A DNA stretch of 64,000 nt from Alphaproteobacteria bacterium MarineAlpha11_Bin1 (GCA_002937455.1 PTJZ01000002.1:62001-126000), one strand, 5' to 3'. Counted from the stretch's first letter, positions 40,765-50,212 are shown. The notes: a model not told the origin generated them from the sequence alone. Made by a program: numbers and translations.

Positions 40765-41639
40765 CCAAAATACCATCCGCCGTATTAGGTGCGTCCGGTG
40801 AATCTCTGGTCTTATCAAAACTTTTGCTGAATGGGTTTATTGCTGGAAAGGCACCTGAATTTACGAAAGATTTTGATTTAGTAGTTGTGAGCGATGATGG
40901 AATACATTCTGCTCCCATCCAAGTTAAAACGACCACTACTCGTCATCAATGGTTGATGAGTAAAAAGCACGAGAAAGTCATTGAAAACCTGATTTTTTGT
41001 TTTGTCCGAATCTCGGAGCAAACCAATGAAGAAAAAATCTACTTGTTAGATGCGCAGACTGTCTCTCATGTTTTGAGAAAGTCACATCAAATCTGGTTAA
41101 AAATTCCCGCGCAAAAAAGTACTGAAAAAAATAATACAAACATGCGGGTACTGCTGAGCGACTATAATAAACTGTCCGGTCTTCCAACAACAATAAGAAA
41201 TCTTCAGTCAGAAGAGAAAGACCTCAGTGAGTACTTATCCAAAACAGAAATTGATTTTCTCTCCGAATATTCCGAAGGGTGGATGGAGAAATATGAAGGC
41301 GACTGGGCGTTAATAAAAAGATATTCCGAGGCGTCCAAAGAAGTCACAGGGAGAGATAACCAGATAATTCGTGAAGCACTTTCAATCGCGATTCCCCTGA
41401 TGCTGCGTCACTCTCTCGCTTGGTTAAATACCTCTGAGATGATGCGTATCCTTGAGGCATATGGTGGGCGGACACGGACTGACCTTTTAAACGGACGGGA
41501 ACTCAAAGAGTTAATTATCCAAATTATCGACGGACTGAGTGAAGGAGAACGACATGATGCTCAACCGAACAGTCCAAACCTTGATGATCTAGTGGAAAAA
41601 TATCTCGCGGATATTACGGATAGAGAACTTGGAAAATAA
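40761..41639 (+). CDS. PD-(D/E)XK nuclease-fold-like protein
   Basis: 292-residue protein from the ATG at 40761 (overlapping the truncated frame upstream); the frame is open further 5' but that part codes for shadow sequence. The N-terminal domain has the spacing of a restriction-endonuclease fold: GASGES with E14, KDFDLVVVS with D39, and APIQVKTT with Q54-x-K56. The rest is mostly helical and charged with no motif I know. Related small nuclease-like proteins (DUF4365/Mrr-like) occur in mobile elements and defence loci. The assignment rests on the motif pattern only. Confidence 0.55.
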   Translation: MTKIPSAVLGASGESLVLSKLLLNGFIAGKAPEFTKDFDLVVVSDDGIHSAPIQVKTTTTRHQWLMSKKHEKVIENLIFCFVRISEQTNEEKIYLLDAQTVSHVLRKSHQIWLKIPAQKSTEKNNTNMRVLLSDYNKLSGLPTTIRNLQSEEKDLSEYLSKTEIDFLSEYSEGWMEKYEGDWALIKRYSEASKEVTGRDNQIIREALSIAIPLMLRHSLAWLNTSEMMRILEAYGGRTRTDLLNGRELKELIIQIIDGLSEGERHDAQPNSPNLDDLVEKYLADITDRELGK

Positions 41640-41651
41640 CGACTGATTCAA

Positions 41652-42143
41652 ATGAGAAACCTGACCGTCACAATCTGCCTGACGATTGCCGTGCTTATTG
41701 GAAGTGCGGGGGTGTCGTATTCTAAAAACTGCGTGTTACAGGTTCAGATATATGCACAAATTTTGGCAGACGCAGCGAGACGGAACCCGAAAGGTGTTCG
41801 TCAAGCAGTCAATCGCTCACCCGAATTTTATCGAAAATTGATAGAACGAGTTAATTCTTGGGAACCCACTACGTCACGGAGCATTCTCAATTGTAAACGG
41901 TTTGTGTCAGTTATCAGACAACATTGGGACATAAATATCAGTGAAATATTCACGAAGTTAAAGCGGACACCAAAACCGTTAAATTTTAAAGTTGGAGCGT
42001 GCGCGCGTGCCATGGCGATCATTGGCAATTTGGCGCAAAAGCAAAACACACAGAAGAATCGATTCTTGATCTGGCAATGGACCGCTAATACCCAACTAGT
42101 AAATGAAAAAGAATGTCAGTGGATAGTGGATGGATACGGTTGA
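41652..42143 (+). CDS. Hypothetical secreted protein
   Basis: 163-residue protein with a clear signal peptide (MRNLTVTICLTIAVLIGSAG, cleavage near VSYS). The mature part has four cysteines that could form two disulfides and no recognised domain. Its signal-peptide coding segment is repeated at 40669, where it is cut short. It starts 12 bases after the nuclease-like gene. No function is claimed. Confidence 0.6.
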   Translation: MRNLTVTICLTIAVLIGSAGVSYSKNCVLQVQIYAQILADAARRNPKGVRQAVNRSPEFYRKLIERVNSWEPTTSRSILNCKRFVSVIRQHWDINISEIFTKLKRTPKPLNFKVGACARAMAIIGNLAQKQNTQKNRFLIWQWTANTQLVNEKECQWIVDGYG

Positions 42144-42182
42144 TTACAACAGAATATGAATTCTACTTTTTAGGAGTTTCAC

Positions 42183-42257
42183 ATGCGTAAACACCCTTTA
42201 ATCGCCGTTATCTTACTTGGGTTTTGCCGGATGGACGAAGGTGACTTAAACTGTTAG
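42183..42257 (+). pseudogene. Truncated signal-peptide frame
   Basis: A 24-codon frame with a good ribosome site (TAGGAG) and a lipoprotein-like start (MRKHPLIAVILLGFC), followed by a stop nine codons later. The hydrophobic start is complete but the body is missing. It is the second such truncated start in the element. Confidence 0.4.
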
Positions 42258-42315
42258 TGGGAATTCCTTCTGAGTGGATTTGTAAATTAGTTCAAAACTA
42301 AAATGAGATAACTTG

Positions 42316-42480
42316 ATGGCAATTTGGTTAAAAGTAGTAATTACAATTTTAATTGGGATTGTTGGTATACTAGTAACTGCTGCAATATTAGGTGAGGGTG
42401 GTCCAGTTCCCGCTTTCGTAGGGGGTCTTGCTGGTTTAATTTTTTGGAATTCAATAAAAGGCAAAAGTAAAACTTTATAA
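42316..42480 (+). CDS. Small membrane protein
   Basis: 54-residue protein with two predicted membrane segments: residues 4-26 (WLKVVITILIGIVGILVTAA) and a second around PAFVGGLAGLIFW, ending in a basic tail SIKGKSKTL. The coding region is markedly AT-rich, unlike its neighbours. No strong ribosome site is visible. It may be a small toxin-like or accessory membrane peptide, but nothing in the sequence proves this. Confidence 0.4.
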   Translation: MAIWLKVVITILIGIVGILVTAAILGEGGPVPAFVGGLAGLIFWNSIKGKSKTL

Positions 42481-42548
42481 ATTAACTACACAAGACCTTG
42501 CCCGTGAATGTGTCCGTAAGAAATACAAAGGGTGTTGAGTAGAACCCG

Positions 42549-42710
42549 ATGAAACGCATCCTCGCACCCATACTTCTGCTGACGCTCTTGTTTCCAACAG
42601 TCGCGTTTGGACAATCAATCAGTGGGTGGCCGCGACCAAGCCGGTGTATGAGGGCAACGTTTGCAAGACGAAGGTTAGCCAACGCACATGGGAACGCTAT
42701 CAGCAGATAG
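42549..42710 (+). pseudogene. Truncated secreted-protein gene joined to the integrase
   Basis: A 53-codon frame that begins with a typical signal peptide (MKRILAPILLLTLLFPTVAF) with AFG as cleavage site, then reads through the 5' part of the integrase coding region in the wrong frame and stops. The junction lies near 42605. This is the third hydrophobic start cut off by another sequence in this element. Confidence 0.5.
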
Positions 42711-43621
42711 TTAGAAGCAACATCAAACCTGTGCTCGGTTCCAAGCGGCTACAGGAGTTGTCCAGGCGGCACGTTGAAAAGGCGTGGAAGCAACTTTTGC
42801 AGTCAGGCCACCATTTGCCCGGCAAGGGGTTGGCCGTGAAGACTGTCAAAAATATTCACGGCTGCTTTTCGGATGCAATGAAGTGGGCATTAGACGAAGA
42901 ACTGATAGCCACCCTGCCCACCTATCGTGCAACCAAGTTTCTCAAAACGACAAAGCCGAAGGCAGACGCACATACGCCCGACGAATGCGCAGAACTTATC
43001 AGGGCATTGGAGGGCCATTGGTTGCAGCCTATCGTTATTGTCGCAATGCAGACTGGTCTGCGGCTTGGCGAAATTTTGGCCCTGCATTGGCGGCACGTCG
43101 ATTTAGAAGCAAAGACATTGGCGATTGATAGCGCGCTGACCTCTACCGACGAGTTGGGAACATTCGTCAAGGACACCAAAACCGAAGCAGGCGAGCGCGT
43201 GATAGCCCTTTCGCCATTCACGTGTGACACCTTACGCAAAGCCCAGCTTAATCAGGCAGAGCGTAACCTGCGCTTACAGGCACGATCTAATGATATGCCG
43301 ATATTTGATAGTTGGCCGGTAACTGGCAAAGCCGGCGAGTACTTTATGACTTGGCAGGTTTCCAATGCATACGGCCGGGTTACCACCCGTCTGCTGCGTC
43401 AGGAGAAGATTAGCCGCAAATTACGTTTCCATGACCTGCGGCATACGCACCTTTCACTGCTACTGCTGGACGGTGCGCCAGTAACCACCGTAGCCCAACG
43501 TGCGGGCCATAAAACGGCGCATACCACTATGACAACCTACGCACACGCTATTGCGGGCAGTGACCGCGACCTAATGGCGGGTTTGAACGAGGATTATCTG
43601 CGCAACGCAGCAAGTCCGTGA
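42626..43621 (+). CDS. Tyrosine recombinase / integrase, N-terminally shortened
   Basis: Phage-type integrase of 331 residues from a GTG. The core-binding domain (TWERYQQIVR onward) and the catalytic domain are intact: arginine in TGLRLGEILALHW, HDLRHTHLS with the histidine and second arginine, AGHKTAHTT, and the nucleophile in MTTYAHA. The N-terminal arm-binding domain seems missing; the frame runs back to 42539 without a start codon and through a signal-peptide fragment, so the 5' end has been replaced. Excision may be lost. It points toward tRNA-Asp, 75 bases away, the usual place for an integrase of a tRNA-targeted element. Confidence 0.85.
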   Translation: MAATKPVYEGNVCKTKVSQRTWERYQQIVRSNIKPVLGSKRLQELSRRHVEKAWKQLLQSGHHLPGKGLAVKTVKNIHGCFSDAMKWALDEELIATLPTYRATKFLKTTKPKADAHTPDECAELIRALEGHWLQPIVIVAMQTGLRLGEILALHWRHVDLEAKTLAIDSALTSTDELGTFVKDTKTEAGERVIALSPFTCDTLRKAQLNQAERNLRLQARSNDMPIFDSWPVTGKAGEYFMTWQVSNAYGRVTTRLLRQEKISRKLRFHDLRHTHLSLLLLDGAPVTTVAQRAGHKTAHTTMTTYAHAIAGSDRDLMAGLNEDYLRNAASP

Positions 43622-43653
43622 CACATTATGTGACACATTTTGTGACACAAAAC
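43618..43653 (+). repeat. Three 12-base direct repeats, probable integrase arm sites
   Basis: GTGACACA recurs exactly every 12 bases at 43618, 43630 and 43642, with units GTGACACATTAT, GTGACACATTTT and GTGACACAAAAC. The array overlaps the integrase stop codon and lies 43 bases from the tRNA-Asp 3' end. Position and regular spacing fit arm-type binding sites of a tyrosine integrase. Confidence 0.6.
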
Positions 43654-43693
43654 GGTTTTTAGACTGTTAAGTAACTGAAAATAAAAGAGAAAT

Positions 43694-43703
43694 AGTGGCG
43701 GGA
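43694..43703. repeat. Candidate right attachment site at tRNA-Asp
   Basis: Ten bases identical to 40054-40063, spanning the CCA end of tRNA-Asp. With the left copy it would bound an element of about 3.65 kb. Confidence 0.35.
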
Positions 43704-43772
43704 GTGACGGGACTCGAACCCGCGGCCTCTGGCGTGACAGGCCAGCGCTCTAACCAACTGAGCTACACCCCC
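43696..43772 (-). tRNA. tRNA-Asp (anticodon GUC)
   Basis: Folds as a full tRNA on the minus strand: acceptor GGGGGTG with CACTCCC (one G-U pair), D arm GCTCAGTTGGTTAGAGC, anticodon stem CTGGC/GCCAG around CTGTCAC with anticodon GTC, and T arm with GTTCGAGTC. The discriminator is G and CCA is encoded. It serves as the integration target of the element to its left. Confidence 0.95.
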
Positions 43773-44011
43773 ACAATGCCTAATACATTGATCAGGCTAT
43801 GTTTTTCGGAATGTCGAAAAAATCTTTCGCGACTTTATTTTCCGCGTCACATCCCACTGTTTACCATAGTTTCCCGTGCTGTCACATGGCAAAAGTCGCG
43901 AATATTAGAGCGCCTTTTGTCTACCCCGTTCCCAAGCCCAAAACGCTATCAAAATTCCAGCATACCGATGGAAACTTGGTCATTGTCCGGGAGTGCAGAG
44001 CCCAAGTTGTT

Positions 44012-44383
44012 CTATCTAACAACTGGCCCCGATTGCAAAGCCAGCATTCGCCATTTTCCACCATCCCGGCTCCACACCGCAAGCAGCCGATTGTCCAGAT
44101 GGCGTTCGATACCATGGAACACCACATCCGCCTCTAAATGGTGAAAAACAAGACCTATATTGTTGTGGACCCGAATAGTTCTGTCATTACAGCGAATCAT
44201 TTTATAAGCTGATGTACCCTCGCTTAGGGAAGAGACGTAGCTCTCCTTATTTTCTAAATCGCCGGTCGAGTGCATGTATGCAAGATCGTCGTGCAGGAGA
44301 TCTTCAAGTACAGCAACATCCGCATCCAGCATTGCTGAGTAGCGCTTTTCTTCGAGGTCTTCCAGTTCCGTTATATCAGTCAT
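44012..44383 (-). CDS. SnoaL-like / DUF4440 family protein
   Basis: 123-residue protein of the NTF2-like superfamily. It begins ITELEDLEEKRYSAMLDADV, the first helix, and contains LLHDDLAYMHSTGDLENKES, the conserved DD-LxYxHSxG strand-loop of DUF4440. The single-domain length fits. Such proteins are small cone-shaped enzymes or binding proteins of unclear substrate. It stands alone between tRNA-Asp and the EamA transporter. Confidence 0.8.
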   Translation of the reverse strand: MTDITELEDLEEKRYSAMLDADVAVLEDLLHDDLAYMHSTGDLENKESYVSSLSEGTSAYKMIRCNDRTIRVHNNIGLVFHHLEADVVFHGIERHLDNRLLAVWSRDGGKWRMLALQSGPVVR

Positions 44384-44582
44384 CTGTTTCCTTATTTCTT
44401 ATGGATAGTACTGCTACAAAACGAGCCCGTATTCATAGAACTCAGTCATCATCATAAGACACCGCTCTTTCAATCGGAAAATAGGCGAGTCAATTCCTAA
44501 GCAGGACTAACGGATCTCGATCGAACGTCGCATTCAGTCTTTTGCGCACTTTTATAGAGCTAATGATACGTTAGTAGGCTTA

Positions 44583-45503
44583 TTATCTCGTGGTCTCACT
44601 ATTTTCCGCAATGGACCTGATTTTGCTCTCGTCACGAGCGATAAAGTAGGTACTACCGATAATAACAAGTGCCCCAGATGCAACCCAAATAGAAGGTAGC
44701 TCGGCGAAAATGAAAAATCCCAGCAAGGCTGCGTAAACGAGGCCTGTGTATTCTGCCGGCGCAACTGCATTCGCCTCACCCACAGCAAACGCCCTAAAAT
44801 AACAAAACATACAGGCTGTCGTGCCACCCCCGATTGCAACAAGCAACATTAACTCAAAGTTAGTTGGGGATTGCCAGAACCACAGGGCTGGTCCCAAAAA
44901 AACAACCACACCTCCCACATGATAGTAAAATAGGATCCGCGTAGTCGGCTCAGTAGTCGAGAGCATCCTTATGAGAACATTTGCGGTACCCCAGATTGCG
45001 GCAGCGATAACAGCGATCAGGGCAATAAAATCTATACCATCCGACCCCGGCCGAAGCATTATCAAAACACCACCAAAACCTAGTGCTGTTAAAAACCAGC
45101 GCTTTTTAGTGACGGCCTCATGCAGTATCAAAACCGCCGCAACTGCAGTAAATATCGGCTTTGTAAACATAAAGGCCGTGGCATCGGCAAGGGGTAGATA
45201 AATAACCGATAGAAAAACTAAAACCTGTCCAACGAAGGCTAAGCTCATTCGCATTAAATGGAGGGGTAGTCGCTCCGTGCGCAGCTGTTCCCAGCCCATC
45301 CGGACGAAAACCGGACTAAGAATAATAAACCCTACGAGGTATCGAAAAAATGCGATTTCTATCGCGTGGAATTTGCTTCCCAGAATTTTTACGAGAACGT
45401 TCACCCCCGACAAAATAAAGACACCGACTGTTAGCCATATAATGCCGCGGAAATTGCCTGGAAGGCCCAGCCAGATCTCTCGCATACTAGAGCCTGATGA
45501 CAA
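44583..45503 (-). CDS. EamA/DMT-family transporter
   Basis: 306-residue inner-membrane carrier with ten predicted helices in two EamA repeats of five (about residues 18-150 and 160-292). Typical features are the repeat start around FILSGVNVLVKILGS, FFRYLVGFIILSPV and the AEYTGLVYAALLGFFIFAE loop before the last helices. Family members export metabolites or amino acids; the substrate is not inferable. The N-terminal residues before the first helix are hydrophilic. It is a single gene without obvious operon partners. Confidence 0.88.
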   Translation of the reverse strand: MSSGSSMREIWLGLPGNFRGIIWLTVGVFILSGVNVLVKILGSKFHAIEIAFFRYLVGFIILSPVFVRMGWEQLRTERLPLHLMRMSLAFVGQVLVFLSVIYLPLADATAFMFTKPIFTAVAAVLILHEAVTKKRWFLTALGFGGVLIMLRPGSDGIDFIALIAVIAAAIWGTANVLIRMLSTTEPTTRILFYYHVGGVVVFLGPALWFWQSPTNFELMLLVAIGGGTTACMFCYFRAFAVGEANAVAPAEYTGLVYAALLGFFIFAELPSIWVASGALVIIGSTYFIARDESKIRSIAENSETTR

Positions 45504-45701
45504 ACAAAAAGTACATACCGTAGGTTCGGTTTAAATCTCCCACCAAGTATCCTCACGACACCAGCTTAAAACACAAACGGCGCATACATTAGTCTTGATA
45601 AGGTGTCTGTTATCGGTATTAAACATTTTTGCCCACTGTTCCTTTTTGTTTCCCGATTGTTTTCCACGCATATCGGTATCGTGGAAGAATAAAAGGTTAA
45701 G

Positions 45702-45777
45702 TGGTGGGCGGTGACGGGTTCGAACCGCCGACCTACGCGGTGTAAACGCGTCGCTCTCCCAGCTGAGCTAACCGCCC
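45702..45777 (-). tRNA. tRNA-Val (anticodon UAC)
   Basis: Minus-strand cloverleaf: acceptor GGGCGGT with ACCGCCC, D arm GCTCAGCTGGGAGAGC, anticodon stem ACGCG/CGCGT with loop TTTACAC (anticodon TAC), and T arm with GGTTCGAACC. Discriminator A and an encoded CCA. It follows hupB, as commonly seen in Alphaproteobacteria. Confidence 0.96.
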
Positions 45778-45831
45778 CTTAGACGTATGTATACAAAAAC
45801 CCTTGATAGATTTCCATACAACAAGCCGATA

Positions 45832-45861
45832 AAACAAAACCGGCCGCCCATCGGCGGCCGG
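45832..45861 (-). terminator. Intrinsic terminator of hupB
   Basis: Perfect nine-pair GC stem (45840-45848 with 45853-45861, four-base loop) followed on the minus strand by TTTTGTTTT. It lies 25 bases past the hupB stop codon. Confidence 0.85.
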
Positions 45862-45886
45862 CATGTTTTTCTGGTGGAAAAGCTGT

Positions 45887-46159
45887 TTAGTTTACCGCGT
45901 CTTTCAGACCTTTACCGGCCTTAAACTTCGGCTGTTTCGATGCTGGAATTTGAATTGCCTCACCGGTGCGAGGATTACGCCCAGTTGAGGCTTTCCGATT
46001 AGCTACACTGAAGGTTCCAAAACCGACGAGACGCACGTCGCCTCCTCCCTTCAGAGCCCCCGTAATGGAGTCAAACACAGCGTCGACAGCTTTCGCTGAA
46101 TCTGCCTTGGATAGGTCTGCACCGTCAGCCACGGCAGCCACGAGATCATTTTTGTTCAC
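45887..46159 (-). CDS. hupB: HU family DNA-binding protein
   Basis: Nucleoid-associated histone-like protein, 90 residues. The start is a GTG at 46159 with AAAGGG a few bases upstream; this gives the normal start NKNDLVAAVADGADLSKADS, whereas the frame extends to 46234 with non-family residues. The DNA-binding arm carries FGTFSVANRKASTGRNPRTG and the end is KFKAGKGLKDAVN. It lies downstream of lon with its own terminator, so it is probably transcribed separately. Confidence 0.95.
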   Translation of the reverse strand: MNKNDLVAAVADGADLSKADSAKAVDAVFDSITGALKGGGDVRLVGFGTFSVANRKASTGRNPRTGEAIQIPASKQPKFKAGKGLKDAVN

Positions 46160-46384
46160 GACACGCCCTTTCAAATCATGAATCCGTAATGCCGCTGTTT
46201 TTCGAGTGCATCGGATAGCGGCGGAAATCTCCAATACATATCATCAGTGTAATGGCGGTTTTTCTCCGGGGTCAATCAAGAAAGTCCCAGTTTTCTGCCG
46301 GTTTAAGCTGTTTTTCTACCGCGAATCGCCCAAATCGATTCGGTAATAGGAATTTGCTGGGTTTCGTGGGGTCCTTCACCAATT

Positions 46385-46415
46385 AAAAAAAGGCCCCCGC
46401 CAGACTGCGGGGGCC
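46385..46415 (-). terminator. Intrinsic terminator of lon
   Basis: Perfect nine-pair stem (46392-46400 with 46407-46415, six-base loop) followed on the minus strand by seven T residues. It lies 28 bases past the lon stop codon. Confidence 0.9.
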
Positions 46416-46442
46416 CAAATAAATGCTCAGCGTACAGATTAA

Positions 46443-48848
46443 TTAATGGGTTACTACGCCCTCGGTATCTTTATCACCATCGGCGCCGGAGACGATGTCG
46501 TCCTCGTCTTCCTCAAGATCAATGGGTACTGGTTCACGCGACAGTGCCTCACTAAGAACTTCATCCACAGTGCTCGCAGCAATTATTTTTAATCCTTTTT
46601 TAACGTTGTCGGGAATCTCCACTAAATCCTTTTCGTTCTCCTTAGGGATTAAGACGGTCGTAATACCACCGCGGTGGGCAGCCAAAAGCTTTTCTTTGAG
46701 CCCACCGATTGGAAGGACCCGACCACGAAGAGTGATCTCACCGGTCATGGCCACATCACGACGTACTGGAATACCTGTAAGAGACGAGACAATGGATGTG
46801 CACATCGCCACACCAGCGGACGGGCCGTCTTTAGGTGTCGCGCCCTCTGGCACGTGGACATGAATATCGCGTTTGTCAAAAAACTTGCGACTAACGCCAA
46901 ATACCGACATCCGTGACCGGACGTAGCTCCGTGCCGCCTGGACTGACTCTTGCATCACGTCTCCCAGCTTACCAGTTTGCGAGACGTTGCCTTTGCCCGG
47001 CATTAAGAGGGCTTCAATAGACAATAACTCTCCGCCAACTTCAGTCCATGCTAGACCCGTAGTAACACCTACTAGGTCTTCACTTTCCATTTCGCCATAG
47101 CGATAGCGGGGAACTCCGGCAAATTTGTCGAGGTTTCGGCGGGTGACCCGAATTGATTTTTTATTTTTCGTAGCAAGATCCTTGACAGCCTTTCGTGCAA
47201 GATTTGCGAGTTCGCGCTCTAAATTCCGCACTCCCGCTTCTCTAGTATATAAACGCACCAAATCACGCAGGGCGTCGTCCGAAATCGACCATTCATTTTT
47301 CTTCAGGCCGTGCGATTTTAGCTGCTTAGTAATCAAGTGTCGTTTAGCTATTTGAACTTTCTCATCCTCTGTGTAGCCCGATAATCGAATGGTTTCCATT
47401 CTATCGAGCAATGGCTGCGGCATCCGCAAGGTGTTTGCCGTCGTTACAAACATTACATCGGATAAATCATAATCGACTTCCAAGTAGTGATCGGCGAATG
47501 TATTGTTTTGCTCTGGATCCAATACCTCAAGCAACGCCGAGGAAGGATCACCTCGCCAATCGGCACCAAGCTTATCTATTTCATCCAAAAGAAAGAGTGG
47601 GTTAGACGTCTTAGCCTTCTTCATACCTTGAATAACTTTACCTGGCATTGACCCGATATAGGTACGCCGATGGCCACGAACTTCCGCCTCATCACGAACA
47701 CCGCCAAGAGACATACGAACGAAGTTCCTGCCTGTCGCGGTAGCGATGGATTTACCCAGCGAGGTCTTACCGACGCCCGGGGGGCCTACTAAACAAAGAA
47801 TCGGGCCTTTTATTTTGCGGACGCGAGTCTGAACAGCAAGATATTCAAGGATGCGCTCCTTGACCTTTTCCAACCCGTAGTGGTCTCTGTTAAGGATCCT
47901 CTCTGCCGCTTTGATATCTTTCTTAACGCGGGAACGCTTGCCCCAAGGTATGCTGAGAAGCCAGTCAAGGTAATTGCGCACGACGGTGGCTTCAGCCGAC
48001 ATCGGACTCATCGCCTTTAACTTCTTCAATTCTTGCCCTGCTTTCTCCTTAGCCTCCGCCGAGAGCCTAGTTTTCTCTATTCGTTCCTCAAATTCACTTG
48101 CCTCATCGCGACCGTCTTCAGTTTCGCCGAGTTCTTTCTGGATCGCCTTCAACTGTTCATTGAGATAATACTCACGCTGAGTCTTCTCCATTTGGCGTTT
48201 AACTCGACTGCGGATACGCTTTTCAACTTGCAGCACACCGATTTCTGACTCCATAGATGAGTAGGCTCTTTCCAGCCTTTCGGCCGGCGACACTAGTTCT
48301 AAAAGCTCCTGTTTTTCCGAAATTTTTAGAGCAAGGTGCGAGGCAATAGTATCCGACAGTTTCGACTCATCTTCCATTTGATTTAACGATACAAGAACCT
48401 CGGGAGGTATCTTCTTGTTTAATTTTATGTATTGCTCGAACTGGCTTATGACAGAACGACAAAGTGCTTCTATGTCCTTATCTTTGTCTGCTGTCTCAAC
48501 TATTAGTTCGGCTTCAGCCTGAAAAAATTCTGCTTTGTCTGTATATCTTACTACTTTGGCCCTCTGACTCCCTTCAACCAGCACCTTAACTGTGCCGTCC
48601 GGGAGTTTAAGTAACTGGAGTACTGTACCGATAGTCCCGACATCATAAATTTCATCAATTGCAGGATCGTCTTGACCCGCATCTTTTTGCGCTACTAGCA
48701 GGATTTGTTTATCGTCCTGCATAACATCTTCAAGGGCTTTAACAGACTTATCACGCCCCACGAACAGCGGCACAATCATGTGCGGGAAGACCACGATATC
48801 CCTAAGTGGCAACACCGGGAATATGGTTTTTTTTGCGGTATCCGACAT
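46443..48848 (-). CDS. lon: ATP-dependent protease La (Lon)
   Basis: Hexameric AAA+ protease that degrades damaged and regulatory proteins in the cytoplasm. The 801-residue protein has the N-terminal LAN domain ([20 protein letters not shown]), Walker [11 protein letters not shown], Walker B in [13 protein letters not shown], and the protease domain with the catalytic serine in [15 protein letters not shown] and the lysine in [14 protein letters not shown]. Upstream bases resemble a heat-shock promoter. It is followed by a strong terminator. Confidence 0.97.
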   Translation of the reverse strand: MSDTAKKTIFPVLPLRDIVVFPHMIVPLFVGRDKSVKALEDVMQDDKQILLVAQKDAGQDDPAIDEIYDVGTIGTVLQLLKLPDGTVKVLVEGSQRAKVVRYTDKAEFFQAEAELIVETADKDKDIEALCRSVISQFEQYIKLNKKIPPEVLVSLNQMEDESKLSDTIASHLALKISEKQELLELVSPAERLERAYSSMESEIGVLQVEKRIRSRVKRQMEKTQREYYLNEQLKAIQKELGETEDGRDEASEFEERIEKTRLSAEAKEKAGQELKKLKAMSPMSAEATVVRNYLDWLLSIPWGKRSRVKKDIKAAERILNRDHYGLEKVKERILEYLAVQTRVRKIKGPILCLVGPPGVGKTSLGKSIATATGRNFVRMSLGGVRDEAEVRGHRRTYIGSMPGKVIQGMKKAKTSNPLFLLDEIDKLGADWRGDPSSALLEVLDPEQNNTFADHYLEVDYDLSDVMFVTTANTLRMPQPLLDRMETIRLSGYTEDEKVQIAKRHLITKQLKSHGLKKNEWSISDDALRDLVRLYTREAGVRNLERELANLARKAVKDLATKNKKSIRVTRRNLDKFAGVPRYRYGEMESEDLVGVTTGLAWTEVGGELLSIEALLMPGKGNVSQTGKLGDVMQESVQAARSYVRSRMSVFGVSRKFFDKRDIHVHVPEGATPKDGPSAGVAMCTSIVSSLTGIPVRRDVAMTGEITLRGRVLPIGGLKEKLLAAHRGGITTVLIPKENEKDLVEIPDNVKKGLKIIAASTVDEVLSEALSREPVPIDLEEDEDDIVSGADGDKDTEGVVTH

Positions 48849-48908
48849 ATTTAAATCCTATTTACACTATGCTTTAGGGGGCTAAAGGTACACTTGCACC
48901 AATTTTTT

Positions 48909-48936
48909 AAATGGATCTATTGGGCGTGAAATCAAG
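48909..48936 (-). promoter_or_regulatory. Candidate sigma-32-type heat-shock promoter for lon
   Basis: Read on the minus strand, CTTGAT (48931-48936) is followed after 16 bases by CCATTT (48909-48914), close to the heat-shock consensus CTTGAA and CCCCATnT. It lies 60-90 bases upstream of the lon ATG, in the gap after clpX. The match is by eye only. Confidence 0.35.
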
Positions 48937-48946
48937 ACAGCAGTTA

Positions 48947-50212
48947 TCAAGCGGAAGTTCCGCTTTCCTCCAGTTTGTCTGCGTAAATATAAAGTGGCTG
49001 TGACCTGCCCTCTACGACTTCACCGTTTACAGCGATCTCCTCAACGCCTTCCAAGCTCGGGAGCTCGTACATCGTTTCGAGCAATATACTCTCCAAAATA
49101 GAGCGCAAACCCCGCGCACCCGTTTTTCGACCAATCGCTTTTTTCGATATCGCTGAAAGTGCATCTTCCGCAAATGTAAGTGTGACACCTTCCATCTCGA
49201 ATAGGCGTCCATATTGTTTAACCAATGCGTTTTTTGGTGTAGTCAGGATTTGGATGAGTGCGGCTTCATCAAGATCCTCCAGCGTCGCTATAACAGGCAG
49301 ACGTCCCACGAATTCTGGAATTAGCCCAAAGCGCAGTAAATCCTCGGGCTCGATATCGCGCAGTATTTCTCCGGTCTTTCGATCGTCGGGATCGCGCACA
49401 TCTGCGCCAAAGCCGATACTGGTACCTTGCCCACGATCGCTAATTATTTTGTCGAGCCCCGCAAAAGCCCCGCCACAAATAAAAAGAATGTTAGTCGTAT
49501 CGACTTGCAGGAACTCCTGTTGAGGGTGTTTACGCCCCCCCTGCGGCGGGACTGACGCAACCGTGCCTTCCATTATTTTAAGTAACGCTTGCTGAACGCC
49601 CTCACCCGACACGTCCCGCGTGATGGACGGATTATCTGATTTGCGAGAAATCTTGTCTACTTCGTCGATATATACAATACCACGCTGCGCCCGTTCAACA
49701 TTGTAATCCGCTGCCTGAAGAAGCTTGAGGATTATGTTTTCAACATCTTCACCGACATAACCCGCTTCAGTCAGCGTTGTTGCATCAGCCATCGTAAACG
49801 GTACGTCTAATATCCGAGCCAATGTCTGCGCCAGTAAAGTCTTACCGCATCCTGTGGGTCCAATAAGGATGATATTAGACTTCGCGATTTCAACGTCATT
49901 ATTTTTTTGTCCGTGGGACAGCCGCTTGTAATGGTTGTGAACTGCAACCGATAGCACACGTTTCGCGTGAGCTTGGCCGATCACATAGTCATCTAAGACA
50001 GAGCATATTTCTTTAGGGGTTGGGACCCCTTCGCGCGACTTTACGAGTGTCGTCTTGTGTTCTTCGCGAATGATATCCATGCAAAGTTCTACGCATTCAT
50101 CGCAAATGAATACAGTCGGCCCGGCAATAAGTTTCCTGACTTCGTGCTGGCTCTTTCCGCAAAAAGAACAATACAAAACGTTTTTTGAGTCTCCGCTACC
50201 GGTCTTGCTCAT
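48947..50212 (-). CDS. clpX: ATP-dependent Clp protease ATP-binding subunit ClpX
   Basis: AAA+ unfoldase that feeds substrates to ClpP. The 421-residue protein starts with the zinc-binding domain ([15 protein letters not shown] and [11 protein letters not shown]), then Walker [12 protein letters not shown] and Walker [12 protein letters not shown]. The pore loop GYVGEDVE and the ClpP-contact IGF loop ([10 protein letters not shown]) are visible. It lies 205 bases after clpP in the same direction. Confidence 0.97.
   Translation of the reverse strand: MSKTGSGDSKNVLYCSFCGKSQHEVRKLIAGPTVFICDECVELCMDIIREEHKTTLVKSREGVPTPKEICSVLDDYVIGQAHAKRVLSVAVHNHYKRLSHGQKNNDVEIAKSNIILIGPTGCGKTLLAQTLARILDVPFTMADATTLTEAGYVGEDVENIILKLLQAADYNVERAQRGIVYIDEVDKISRKSDNPSITRDVSGEGVQQALLKIMEGTVASVPPQGGRKHPQQEFLQVDTTNILFICGGAFAGLDKIISDRGQGTSIGFGADVRDPDDRKTGEILRDIEPEDLLRFGLIPEFVGRLPVIATLEDLDEAALIQILTTPKNALVKQYGRLFEMEGVTLTFAEDALSAISKKAIGRKTGARGLRSILESILLETMYELPSLEGVEEIAVNGEVVEGRSQPLYIYADKLEESGTSA

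Noticed and set aside
45661..45690. Seven-pair inverted repeat TTCCACG/CGTGGAA after tRNA-Val
   Set aside because: No T-tract follows on the minus strand, so I do not call a terminator; function unclear.
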